Source: Nostoc mirabile CHAB5784 (lineage in GTDB: Bacteria; Cyanobacteriota; Cyanobacteriia; Cyanobacteriales; Nostocaceae). From it: a stretch of 64,000 nt of DNA. The stretch spans positions 1 through 64,000 of the forward strand of contig NZ_JAIVFS010000017.1 in NCBI RefSeq assembly GCF_020829645.1, written 5' to 3'. Position 1 is the first letter of the stretch. Every line of letters starts with the position of its first letter. Both the position numbers and the translations under genes were made by a program. This document shows, piece by piece, positions 43,406 to 52,177 of the stretch. The notes below the pieces were generated by a model. That model worked only from the letters and a program-made list of their open reading frames with translations, was not told where the DNA came from and searched no databases.

Positions 43406-44146
43406 TCAAGCGATTCCACCGTTTACACGGATGTTTTGCCCAGTGATCCACCTAGCTTCGTCGCTAGCGAGAAATGCTACTACGTCGGCGATTTCTTGTA
43501 CCTCTCCCAGTTTGCCAAACGCAGCCATTTGGGCTAAACGGTCTATCTGTTCTTGTGTTTTGCCTTCTCGAAACAGTTCTGTATCGGTGGGGCCAGGAGA
43601 AATAACATTGACTGCGATCGCCTTTGCACCCAATTCTTTAGCTAGTACCCGCGTGATTTGTTCAACAGCACCCTTGGTTGCTACATAAGCACTATAAGTT
43701 GGCAGCATCATCGCCGTAGTTGATGAGGAAAAGTTGATAATCCGCCCCCCTTCTGATATATGTTGCGCGGCTTGTTGACAAGCAAAAAAAGTGCCTTTGA
43801 CGTTAATGGCAAAAATCGTGTCAAAATCTTCTTCACTCACCTGAGTAATTGGTTTATAAAAGGCGATTCCGGCATTGTTGACCAAAATATCCACTTTACC
43901 GAAGCGCTCAAGTGTTTGCTCAAATAACCTTTTGATGTCGGGTACTTTGCTAATATCAGCTTGTACGGCGATCGCTTCTACTCCCAACTTTTCAATTTCT
44001 GCAACAACTTCCTGTGCTTTGCCTGCATTACCCGCATAGTTAACGACAATAGATGCGCCGTTACCAGCTAACTTGAGTGCGATCGCTCGTCCAATTCCCC
44101 GCGATGCACCAGTGATAATTGCAACTTTTCCGGCTATTGATGCCAT
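43406..44146 (-). CDS. Short-chain dehydrogenase/reductase (FabG-like)
   Basis: A 246-residue SDR from ATG 44146. It has the cofactor motif TGASRGIG, NNAG, the catalytic Ser (FSSSTT) and YxxxK (YSAYVATKGA), and an end typical of the family (WITGQNIRVNGG). An NADP(H)-dependent ketoreductase is likely; substrate unknown. The reading frame continues upstream through the 21-bp tandem array, which I exclude from the gene. Confidence 0.9.
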   Translation of the reverse strand: MASIAGKVAIITGASRGIGRAIALKLAGNGASIVVNYAGNAGKAQEVVAEIEKLGVEAIAVQADISKVPDIKRLFEQTLERFGKVDILVNNAGIAFYKPITQVSEEDFDTIFAINVKGTFFACQQAAQHISEGGRIINFSSSTTAMMLPTYSAYVATKGAVEQITRVLAKELGAKAIAVNVISPGPTDTELFREGKTQEQIDRLAQMAAFGKLGEVQEIADVVAFLASDEARWITGQNIRVNGGIA

Positions 44147-44233
44147 AGATTCACCTGTTTTTGTTTCAGTTATTAATATATAGCAATCACATTTGATTCC
44201 TGAAGCACTCGTAGAGAAAGGGAACAGGGAAGT

Positions 44234-44443
44234 CAACAAGCAAATGCTGTTGCTCAACAAGCAAATGCTGTTGCTCAACAAGCAAATGCTGTTGCTCAAC
44301 AAGCAAATGCGTACGCTCAACAAGCAAATGCGTACGCTCAACAAGCAAATGCGTACGCTCAACAAGCAAATGCGTACGCTCAACAAGCAAATGCGTACGC
44401 TCAACAAGCAAATGCGTACGCTCAACAAGCAAATGCGTACGCT
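44234..44443. repeat. Tandem array: ten exact 21-bp units
   Basis: Exactly ten contiguous units of CAACAAGCAAATG plus eight variable bases: the first three units end CTGTTGCT and the last seven CGTACGCT. It can be translated in several frames without stops (for example LNKQMRT on the plus strand and LLVERTH on the minus strand). The block-wise change of the last part shows expansion of two successive variants. Not a CRISPR, as there are no spacers. Confidence 0.95.
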
Positions 44444-44746
44444 CAACCTGACTTTTTACGGGATGTGGAAAAGGGGATAGACTTTTGCAAGAGGTCTAAT
44501 ACAGTTGAGTTAAGCATTTCTTCCTTCTCTTTCTTCTCTTCCTTTGCGTTCAACTCTTGGAGACACACTCGTGTTTGCGTCTTCTCTGCGAGACGCACTC
44601 GCCAACGCGGTTCGTTAAAAAATTAACTTTGACAACAGTTAAGCCTTAACCCAAGCGTATTGCTATATACAAAAGATAAAAGTTAGGAGAACATTTTAAC
44701 TCCTAACTCCTAACGTACAGACGCGATTAATCGCGTCTCTCCTAAC
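44444..44746. other. Intergenic stretch, repeats only
   Basis: Includes a GACTTTTGCAAGAGGTCT element end (44478-44497), a lone CTTAACCCAAGCGTATTG end (about 44646-44668) and a GACGCGATTAATCGCGTC palindrome (44715-44742). No gene seen. Confidence 0.6.
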
Positions 44747-47700
44747 TTACCGATGGGTGGTAGAAGGAACTTTGCTATCTTGACTAACATCTAGCTCATG
44801 AGGCTGACGACGTGGACTCAAGCGATCGCGAATTTTGCCAATTACGATATATAAAATTGGTACAAAAAACAGAGTCAAGAAAGTAGAGACAATTGTACCG
44901 CCAGCGATCGCAGTACCAAGAGATTTTCTGCTAGCTGCTCCTGCTCCTTCGGGATTTACCAATGGCCAAATACCCAAGATAAAAGCGAAGGAAGTCATCA
45001 GGATAGGTCGTAAGCGTTCTTGTGATGCTTGCACTGCTGCTCTGGTAATTGAAAGACCCCGCTCTTGCAGTTGGTTGGCAAATTCCACAATCAGAATGGC
45101 ATTTTTACTTGCCAAACCAATCAGCATTACTAAACCAACCTGGCAAAATACATCGTTAGCTAAACCCCGCAACATCTGCGCCGATAACGCCCCCAAAATA
45201 GCTAGAGGAACTGACAGCATAATAATTAGTGGGTCAACATAGTTCTCATACTGAGCAGCCAACACTAAGAAGACAAAGACAAGTCCCAATCCAAAAATCA
45301 GGGGCGCTAGACCGCCAGACTGTTTTTCTTCGGCGACGATTCCCGACCATTCATAGCCCATACTTGCTGGCAAAACCTTCTTTGCTAGTTGCTCCATCGC
45401 TACTGTTGCTTCACCGGAACTATAACCAGGAGCGGCGGAACCGTTGATTTCAATGGCGCGGAACAAGTTGTAATGATTGATCGTTTGCGCCCCGGTGGCA
45501 GAAGTAATTTTCACGAGATTGCTCAGGGCAATCATCTGATTATTAGCAGAACGCACGTATAATTTACCGATATCTGCCGGGTTAGAGCGAAACTGAGCGT
45601 CTGCTTGAACATACACCCGATAAGTTCGTTGTAGCAAATTAAAGTCGTTGACATACCGCGAACCCAAGTAAGCCTGTAGGGTATTAAAGATATCGTTTAC
45701 TCCAACTTGCAGGGATTTAGCTTTGTTACGGTCTACTTCAATTAACATCTGCGGTGTATTTGCGCTAAAAGTGCTAAACACAGCTTGCAATCCTGGTGTC
45801 TGATTACCGCGTTGGAGTAGCTGACCCATAACTTGCACTAAGTTATTTAAACCACTGTTCCCTGTTCTGTCTTGTAGCTCAAATTGGAAGCCGCCGAAAC
45901 TACCTAAACCTTGAATAGATGGTGGATTCACTGCAAAAATTCTTGCTTCGGGAATTCCCCCTAGCACTCCACCCAACTTACCAATGATTGCCTGTGCTGA
46001 CTGTCCCGGTTCGTGACGCTTGTCCCAAGGCTGGAGAGTCGAAAAAATTGCCCCACTATTAGCAGAGTTACCACTAAAACCAAAACCACCGATCGCAAAA
46101 GTACCTGTGACTTCTGGCAATTTGAGGATTTCTTTTTCTACCTTAGCCATGACTTCGCTAGTGTAGTTGAGTGAAACTCCCTCTGGCCCTTGGATAATGG
46201 TGATGAAATAACCTTGGTCGTCATCAGGGATAAACGCTGTAGGTACGCTGATGTAAAGCCAGCCCGTCACCCCCAAGGACAATATAAATACTCCCACTAC
46301 GATCGCTTTCACCCGTGTCAAGCGCTTGAGTATTTCCTCATACTGTCTGCGTGTCCAATCAATAAACCTGTTAATCCGCTCAAAAATCCAGCCTAACCAA
46401 CCGCGTGGTCTTTGCCCCGGACGCAGCAGCAACGCTGAGAGGGAAGGAGTTAAGGTAATGGCTAGAAAGGTAGAAATCGCCATTGAAAAAGCGATCGTCA
46501 GCGCAAATTGCTTATATATCTGTCCCGTAGCTCCTGGGAAGAATGCCACGGGTACAAATACAGCCATTATTACTAGGGAAGTTGCAATCACTGCCCCAAA
46601 CAGCTCCCGCATTGACTCAGAGGCAGCTTGGCGGGGCGACATCTCCTCATTCTCAATTAAGCGAGAGATATTCTCAACAATCACAATTGCGTCATCAACC
46701 ACCAATCCCGTTGCCAAAGTTAAACCAAACATGGTCAGGGTGTTGATCGAAAATCCAAAAACCTTGATAAAGGCAAAAGTACCAATCAAGGTTAGGGGAA
46801 CGACAACCACCGGAATCAGCGTAGTCCGCCAGTCCTGCAAGAAGATATAAATTACTAAAACGACCAGAGCGATCGCTTCTATCAACGTCTTGACTACTTC
46901 TGCTAGCGACGCTTCCACAAAAAGTGTTGTATCAAACGCCACCTGATATTTCAGTCCTGGGGGAAAACTTTGCTCTAGCCGCAGCATTTCGCTTTTAACT
47001 GCCCTAGCAACGTCTAAAGCGTTACTCCCAGGACTGGGAAATATCCCTAGGCCCACACCTTCGTTGCCTCTAAATCGCAGAAAAGTACTGTAATTTTCTG
47101 CTCCCAATTCCGCCCGACCCACATCTTTCAACTTTACCAGCGTGCCATTCTCAGATGTCTTGATCACCATGTCGGCAAATTCTGTTGCCCCACTTAGTCT
47201 GCCAATAGCTTGCAAATCGATTTGATACATCTGATCTGGTAATGTTGGCTGCTGCCCAATTTGCCCAGCCCCCACCTGTAAGTTTTGCTCATTGAGTGCA
47301 TCGATCACATCTTGGGGAGTGAGGTTACGACTAGCAAGGCTGCTGGGGTTGAGCCACAAGCGCATCGCATAGCGGCGTTCACCAAAAATCTGCGCCTCAC
47401 CCACCCCTTTGATTCTTTTGAGGGCATCTACTATGTAGAGGTCGGCATAGTTACTTAAAAAAACGTTGTCGTATTCTTTATTATCCGAGTACAGCCCGAT
47501 CGCTAAGAGAATGTTGTTAGACTGCTTAGTGACAGTGACTCCAGTTTGCTGTACAGCTTCTGGTAAGAGCGGTTGAGCGATCGACACACGATTTTGCACA
47601 TCGACTGCTGCAATATCTTTGTTGCGCGATGCGTCAAATGTAACTGTAATCGTACTATTGCCATTGTTGCTACTATTTGAAGTCATGTACTTCATGCCTT

Positions 47701-47920
47701 CAACGCCATTAATCTGCCGCTCTAAGATAGTCGTAACGGTATTTTCTACAACTTCAGCATTAGCACCGACATAGTTAGCAGTAACGTTAATTTGAGTCGG
47801 GCTGATCTCTGGATATTGATCTGTGGGTAGTGTCGGGATACTGATGGCTCCTACCAACAAAATGATAATAGAGCAAACACTTGCAAATACAGGTCGCTTA
47901 ATAAAGAAATCAACAAACAT
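44747..47920 (-). CDS. RND multidrug efflux permease (HAE1/AcrB-like)
   Basis: A 1057-residue inner-membrane pump with a first helix at the N-terminus (FFIKRPVFASVCSIIILLVGA), the large periplasmic loops, a central RND region with GLTLATGLVVDDAIVIVENI (the paired acidic residues for proton relay) and a second half of the same plan. Length and order are those of the hydrophobe/amphiphile efflux family. It works with the adjacent adaptor and an outer-membrane channel that is not encoded in the window. Confidence 0.94.
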   Translation of the reverse strand: MFVDFFIKRPVFASVCSIIILLVGAISIPTLPTDQYPEISPTQINVTANYVGANAEVVENTVTTILERQINGVEGMKYMTSNSSNNGNSTITVTFDASRNKDIAAVDVQNRVSIAQPLLPEAVQQTGVTVTKQSNNILLAIGLYSDNKEYDNVFLSNYADLYIVDALKRIKGVGEAQIFGERRYAMRLWLNPSSLASRNLTPQDVIDALNEQNLQVGAGQIGQQPTLPDQMYQIDLQAIGRLSGATEFADMVIKTSENGTLVKLKDVGRAELGAENYSTFLRFRGNEGVGLGIFPSPGSNALDVARAVKSEMLRLEQSFPPGLKYQVAFDTTLFVEASLAEVVKTLIEAIALVVLVIYIFLQDWRTTLIPVVVVPLTLIGTFAFIKVFGFSINTLTMFGLTLATGLVVDDAIVIVENISRLIENEEMSPRQAASESMRELFGAVIATSLVIMAVFVPVAFFPGATGQIYKQFALTIAFSMAISTFLAITLTPSLSALLLRPGQRPRGWLGWIFERINRFIDWTRRQYEEILKRLTRVKAIVVGVFILSLGVTGWLYISVPTAFIPDDDQGYFITIIQGPEGVSLNYTSEVMAKVEKEILKLPEVTGTFAIGGFGFSGNSANSGAIFSTLQPWDKRHEPGQSAQAIIGKLGGVLGGIPEARIFAVNPPSIQGLGSFGGFQFELQDRTGNSGLNNLVQVMGQLLQRGNQTPGLQAVFSTFSANTPQMLIEVDRNKAKSLQVGVNDIFNTLQAYLGSRYVNDFNLLQRTYRVYVQADAQFRSNPADIGKLYVRSANNQMIALSNLVKITSATGAQTINHYNLFRAIEINGSAAPGYSSGEATVAMEQLAKKVLPASMGYEWSGIVAEEKQSGGLAPLIFGLGLVFVFLVLAAQYENYVDPLIIMLSVPLAILGALSAQMLRGLANDVFCQVGLVMLIGLASKNAILIVEFANQLQERGLSITRAAVQASQERLRPILMTSFAFILGIWPLVNPEGAGAASRKSLGTAIAGGTIVSTFLTLFFVPILYIVIGKIRDRLSPRRQPHELDVSQDSKVPSTTHR

Positions 47921-47984
47921 GGGGATTGGTGGTAGGTATTTGGTAGTATGCTAGTTGTAAGTTACTACAATTTAGCATCCATTT

Positions 47985-49298
47985 TTAAGATTCTGGAGCG
48001 ATCGCAACACCATCCCTGAGATTGAGCAACCCTGAAATAATAACTTTATCTTCTGGCTGTAATCCTTCAATAACTTGGTAATTATTGTCTTTAATCTCGC
48101 CTAGCTTCACTCGCTTTTGCCGAGCTACTTGTTGAGATACACCTTGGGGAGATTTTTCTGTTTCAACTACATAAACAAAAGTGTCTCCACCTACACGAGT
48201 CATTGCTGTTGTGGGTATTAAAATTCCGGGGCGCTGATTCCAGAATAATCTAGCTCTTACCAATTGATCTGCATGTAACTGACCATTAGGGTTGTCAAAA
48301 AGTGCTTTAATCAATATTCCTTGTGTTTCATTATTGGCAGTAGGTGCAATGAAAAAGACCCTACTTCTACCAAGCTTTTGACCTTGTGTGTTCATAACCT
48401 CCACTGGCATTCCCTTACGCAGTTGGGGCCCTTGCTGTAATGGCACAGAGATGTTGACTTCTAAAGGTCGATTTTGCGCGATATTAACTAATTGTGTAGA
48501 AGTATTAACTAAATCACCTACTTTCACAGCGATGTTGCCAACTGTGCCACTAAAGGGAGCGGTAATTTTGTCGGACTGGAGGTTCCCTTGTTGTTTTGGA
48601 ATATTTACATTAGCTTGCTGCAAAGTTTGTTGAGCCTGCAATATGTTGGCTCGTTGTGCTTGAATTCTAGAATCAATTGCATCAAGATTAGCCTTAGCAT
48701 TGGCGAGCCTATTACCAAACTGATTGCGAGTCTGTCGAGACACGGCTCCTTCCTGGGCTAGGGTGACAAACTTTTCGTAATTCTGCTGGTACAATTGCAC
48801 ATTTGCAACGTAGGATGGTCGTTGTGCTTCCAGAGATTTGAGTGTAGCGCGGGCATTTTCCAGTTGCACTAAAAATCCTTGAGGCACAGCATTGCTTCCA
48901 CTGATACCTGCTTGTGATGTAGGATCTACTTGGAGAATTGCCGCTCCTGCTGCGACTCGATCTCCCGATTTGACAAATATCTGGGTAACTTGGCCCTGAA
49001 TCCTCGGCTGGAGTGTGACTGAGCGCTGGGATGTTAGGCTAGCAATAAAATCTGAACTTTCCTCAATAATGCCGCTTTGTACTGTCGATATTTTGACTCT
49101 TACCCCTTGAGGTTGAGCATTAACAGTTGAAGGTGCTGAATTTTGCGGAGTGAGCAAACGCCAAACTAGAGTTGCTGTGCCCCCTAACAATAGTAGTGCA
49201 GCTAAAACCCAAAGCCACCGCCGTTTTCCAGAAGGTGGCTCAAATGAGTTTTGTGGAGCTTTGTCTCCAAAATCAGTTTGAGGCTCAGGGGATGTCAT
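47985..49298 (-). CDS. RND efflux periplasmic adaptor (membrane fusion protein)
   Basis: A 437-residue adaptor. It has one N-terminal transmembrane helix after ~25 cytoplasmic residues (RRWLWVLAALLLLGGTATLVW), a lipoyl/barrel half (PRIQGQVTQIFVKSGDRVAAG), a long coiled-coil hairpin (about 155-245) and the matching second half (KITAPFSGTVGNIAVKVGD). It precedes the pump gene by 64 bp and is cotranscribed with it in all likelihood. Confidence 0.93.
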   Translation of the reverse strand: MTSPEPQTDFGDKAPQNSFEPPSGKRRWLWVLAALLLLGGTATLVWRLLTPQNSAPSTVNAQPQGVRVKISTVQSGIIEESSDFIASLTSQRSVTLQPRIQGQVTQIFVKSGDRVAAGAAILQVDPTSQAGISGSNAVPQGFLVQLENARATLKSLEAQRPSYVANVQLYQQNYEKFVTLAQEGAVSRQTRNQFGNRLANAKANLDAIDSRIQAQRANILQAQQTLQQANVNIPKQQGNLQSDKITAPFSGTVGNIAVKVGDLVNTSTQLVNIAQNRPLEVNISVPLQQGPQLRKGMPVEVMNTQGQKLGRSRVFFIAPTANNETQGILIKALFDNPNGQLHADQLVRARLFWNQRPGILIPTTAMTRVGGDTFVYVVETEKSPQGVSQQVARQKRVKLGEIKDNNYQVIEGLQPEDKVIISGLLNLRDGVAIAPES

Positions 49299-49729
49299 GG
49301 CTTATGAGGAACTTAAGGAACAAATTAACTAGAATTCAATCAATATTTCATCTGTTGATATGGAAATTACTGATTTGGCATGAGGTTTTGTGGCAAATTA
49401 TGTGTTACCCCATCCAAATATACAGTTTTGATGATTCCGTCTAAATCTACCGAAAGGTGAATCCCCAATTTTTCATCCAGTTATCATGGACAAGCTTTGG
49501 TGATGCTGGCATACCCATGATTGCACTGTAAAAAGTCGGTGATCTGCCTTAGTCAAAATATAAGTTAATCATATAGCTAGTTGACCCTAGCTCAATCCCT
49601 CTAGTACGCCACGGAGTAAATAGAGCAGCCATTTAAAATCCCTAAAAACCCCATTCCATAATACTTTTGAATGCGTGACTTCCGCCTTGCGGTACTAGAG
49701 TCTTTCTGGTCAAGCTTCCGATTAGAAAA
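49299..49729. other. Intergenic stretch, no gene seen
   Basis: About 430 bp upstream of the RND operon. It should carry the operon promoter, but no convincing promoter or regulator-binding palindrome can be picked by eye. Confidence 0.4.
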
Positions 49730-49924
49730 TTAACGGCTGAACTCTGCTTCTGGCAAGTCAACAAAAGCCTTAGCAACAGTTACATAGGGTAGTAACCCAA
49801 ATAATTCAAGTTCAGGACTATGAGTAGATAAAGGTAAGCGAATACTACCAATGTCCTTTCGGCAACCAAGAAAAAATAATCGCCGCCTTAACTGGGGAGT
49901 ACCGAAATCAGCAGCTAAAAGTAC
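49730..49924 (-). pseudogene. Fragment of a cytosine-5 DNA methyltransferase
   Basis: On the minus strand one frame reads LLAADFGTPQLRRRLFFLG to a TAA at 49732-49730, ending LPYVTVAKAFVDLP. This is the motif VIII region (Q-x-R-x-R) with the following stretch up to 'TV..A..DLP', a layout I know from C5-methyltransferases. The catalytic PC and ENV motifs and the target recognition part are absent, so it is a remnant. The sequence to 50130 is further decayed DNA, possibly of the same gene. Confidence 0.6.
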
Positions 49925-50136
49925 ACCTGTTGAGATGTTGTAACCCGATTGGTTTCACCCTGAGAAAATTCACCAGCATTTCAACGGTAAACCACTGAGT
50001 TTTGAGGATTAACCTTGGGAGAATGGGGAGTGTCCTTTTATAGCCGCCATTAACGGACAGTTGCACCAAAACAGTAGTTGCCAATGCGGTTCGCTTCTGT
50101 TGCGAGGTCGGGGTTATTCTTATTAAACTTTTCCCA

Positions 50137-51273
50137 TCAAGCCATTAGTTCTGCTATCTCAGCAATGATCTCTGAGGCATCCAATCGCCTTCTCCTCACT
50201 GCACCAACTATGCTGCATTCGGCATTGAGTACAAAGGCTTCTAGTTGATGCTGATTCACACTGGTTCCGCCATAACTCACCCCAAGTTCAAAGAACTCCC
50301 GTAGAGAGGCATGGTTGTCTAGAGTTCTTAGGAAGCGGTGGTTTTCATCGACTTGAGCGCCCCAACTGCGAGCGTATTGTGTGAGTCGCCTCGGATCGTC
50401 ATACTCGGGGTCATAGGTAATAGCGGCAGTACGAACCCGGCTTTCCATGTCTTTAAGTCGCTTCTGCAGGCGACCAAGCCTGGATATAGTGAGTGGACAC
50501 TTTGCAGGATTACCGCATCGTGTAAAGAAAAAGACCACGACTGTTGGCTGACCCCGAAAGAAATCCGGTAGTAGAAATGTGCAACCGGATTGATCCTGCA
50601 AACGAAGTTGGGTTAGCTTGCTGGGGAGTGGTTGAAATAGCCGTGTGATTGTTGATCCATGGTCTAGCTCTTCTTCCGTCCCTGCCGAGGGATAAGCTTC
50701 CAGCGCCTCAATAGCGTTGTTCAAGTCTGAACGTAAGTTTTCACTGTTGAGTTCACCAGCTAGCTGCCGCAGTCGCGGCAGAGCTTTACGCCCACAACTG
50801 CCGAGCCACGCGATTGTTCGCAAAATCTCCCTTAGGGCGGTAGTCGCTTCCCCGTTGTCTCCGTAGCCACCATACGTATCAAGACGAATCAGATCATCAC
50901 GATGGCGGATGTAGAGGATGGCCTCAAGTAGCGGTTCTACAAATTGGGAGGAGGGTTCTGGACGTTTGCGAAGAGCGGCGGCTGCCACGCTGGTCAGCCA
51001 AGGGTCGAAGGCACTCTCCAGCTCTGCAAGCACAAATGGAAGGGCCGTTTCCGGGAGAGCTCGATGAGCAAGGGCGCGAATTAGGGAACCTCGGATTCGC
51101 GTCACGGTTGCTGGATCGGCACCGTCATAGACAGGGTGGCGTTCCTCAAGGAGGGCTAAAAAGCAGGGGGTGAAGCTCGCATCCCCTTGACCGCGTTGGA
51201 TAAGATCAATCACCTCCTCTTCGGAGCGGATTGCCTCCACATCAACGATCGCACTTCCCGAATCTATTCTCAT
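50137..51273 (-). CDS. HEAT-like protein fused to an SCO/thioredoxin-like domain
   Basis: A 378-residue protein. Residues ~15-195 are helical with HEAT-like repeats (ALPFVLAELESAFDPWLTSVAAAALRK, ALREILRTIAWLGS). Residues ~205-378 look like an SCO1/SenC-type thioredoxin fold: VVVFFFTRCGNPAKCPLTI with C253 and C259 (CX5C instead of the usual CX3C), and H342 in the place of the SCO copper ligand. SCO proteins handle copper during cuproenzyme assembly. The start overlaps the stop of the HEAT gene (ATGA at 51270-51273), so it is translationally coupled. No signal peptide. Confidence 0.7.
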   Translation of the reverse strand: MRIDSGSAIVDVEAIRSEEEVIDLIQRGQGDASFTPCFLALLEERHPVYDGADPATVTRIRGSLIRALAHRALPETALPFVLAELESAFDPWLTSVAAAALRKRPEPSSQFVEPLLEAILYIRHRDDLIRLDTYGGYGDNGEATTALREILRTIAWLGSCGRKALPRLRQLAGELNSENLRSDLNNAIEALEAYPSAGTEEELDHGSTITRLFQPLPSKLTQLRLQDQSGCTFLLPDFFRGQPTVVVFFFTRCGNPAKCPLTISRLGRLQKRLKDMESRVRTAAITYDPEYDDPRRLTQYARSWGAQVDENHRFLRTLDNHASLREFFELGVSYGGTSVNQHQLEAFVLNAECSIVGAVRRRRLDASEIIAEIAELMA

Positions 51274-52148
51274 GATGGCCTCCGTCGTCGGCTGGCAAGG
51301 ATACGCACAAACTCCTCCACTGGATCTTCAGCTGCTTCAACATCAGCCGATTCAGCACTAAAATCATTTGAACGTCGGGTCTCAGGCACAGGCAATGCTT
51401 CAGGCGCAAGCGCATTGAGTGCCGTCGCCGCGAGCTTACGTGCAGTAATTGTTTTTTGTTGATCGCTAACCAGCGCCCTGAGACGATCCACAGATGAGGG
51501 ATCACCAGCAAGATGGCGGATGGCGGCTTCTAGCGTTCGTTCATCAGGAGGCTGATCCACAATCTGGCGTGCCAGCTCACGCACATCTGCGTGAGGATCT
51601 TCACTGAGAAGATTCAGGGCATCAGCAGGACTCACCAGCGCCTGCTCAGAATCTTCAAGGCCCCTTATCAGCAGTTCTTGGGCACGTCGGTCACCCTGAG
51701 AGATGAGTGCACTAAAGGCCGAAAGCCGTAACTCGGATGTCTCGATGGCGATACGCAGGGACTCCAAATAGGCGGGACGCCATTCAGGAAATGTGGGACT
51801 TGAGATGGCTAACAACTCCAGAAGTCTCAGCGCGGCTAGACGAACCTGCACTGTTTCTTGTGGATTGGACAGGATCTCAAGAGGCAGTTGATGTGCAGTT
51901 GATGGCTCACTCTTGGAAACAATTTGCCCTAGAGCCTCTACACGGAACGCAGGGTCGAGATTCAATTGCCGCCCGACAACTGCCTCCCGCAAGTTATCTA
52001 CATCGGTCATATCGCCTTGCGGCGACCCAAGCACATCCTCAGCACCTAGGCTTTCGAGTCTTGAACTCCAGCGCGGCTCGTTGCTGTGTGCGCGTTCTAC
52101 AGCGACCTGCTGACTTAATTGGCGTCGATAATCTTCGATGCTACTCAT
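51270..52148 (-). CDS. HEAT-repeat-like protein in the tyrosinase operon
   Basis: A 292-residue soluble, helical protein with repeated ~30-residue units (VQVRLAALRLLELLAISS, ELRLSAFSALISQGDRRAQ, ADVRELARQIVDQ) of HEAT or Armadillo type. The end is Arg-rich (SRRRRPS). It sits between the tyrosinase gene (29 bp upstream) and the HEAT-SCO gene (4-bp overlap). Such repeats usually bind proteins, so it may be a partner or maturation factor of the tyrosinase. Function is inferred only from context. Confidence 0.65.
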   Translation of the reverse strand: MSSIEDYRRQLSQQVAVERAHSNEPRWSSRLESLGAEDVLGSPQGDMTDVDNLREAVVGRQLNLDPAFRVEALGQIVSKSEPSTAHQLPLEILSNPQETVQVRLAALRLLELLAISSPTFPEWRPAYLESLRIAIETSELRLSAFSALISQGDRRAQELLIRGLEDSEQALVSPADALNLLSEDPHADVRELARQIVDQPPDERTLEAAIRHLAGDPSSVDRLRALVSDQQKTITARKLAATALNALAPEALPVPETRRSNDFSAESADVEAAEDPVEEFVRILASRRRRPS

Positions 52149-52177
52149 GGTTGGTGTTTCATAATTGATATGTTTTT

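Noticed and set aside
43406..44446. A 346-residue reading of the SDR gene with a LLSVRIC repeat N-terminus
   Set aside because: The extra N-terminal part is only the translated 21-bp tandem array; a normal SDR start (MASIAGKVAIITG) exists at 44146.
44193..44480. An ORF with LNKQMRT heptapeptide repeats
   Set aside because: It is the array read on the other strand; all frames are open because of the unit length, and there is no ribosome binding site or conserved flank.
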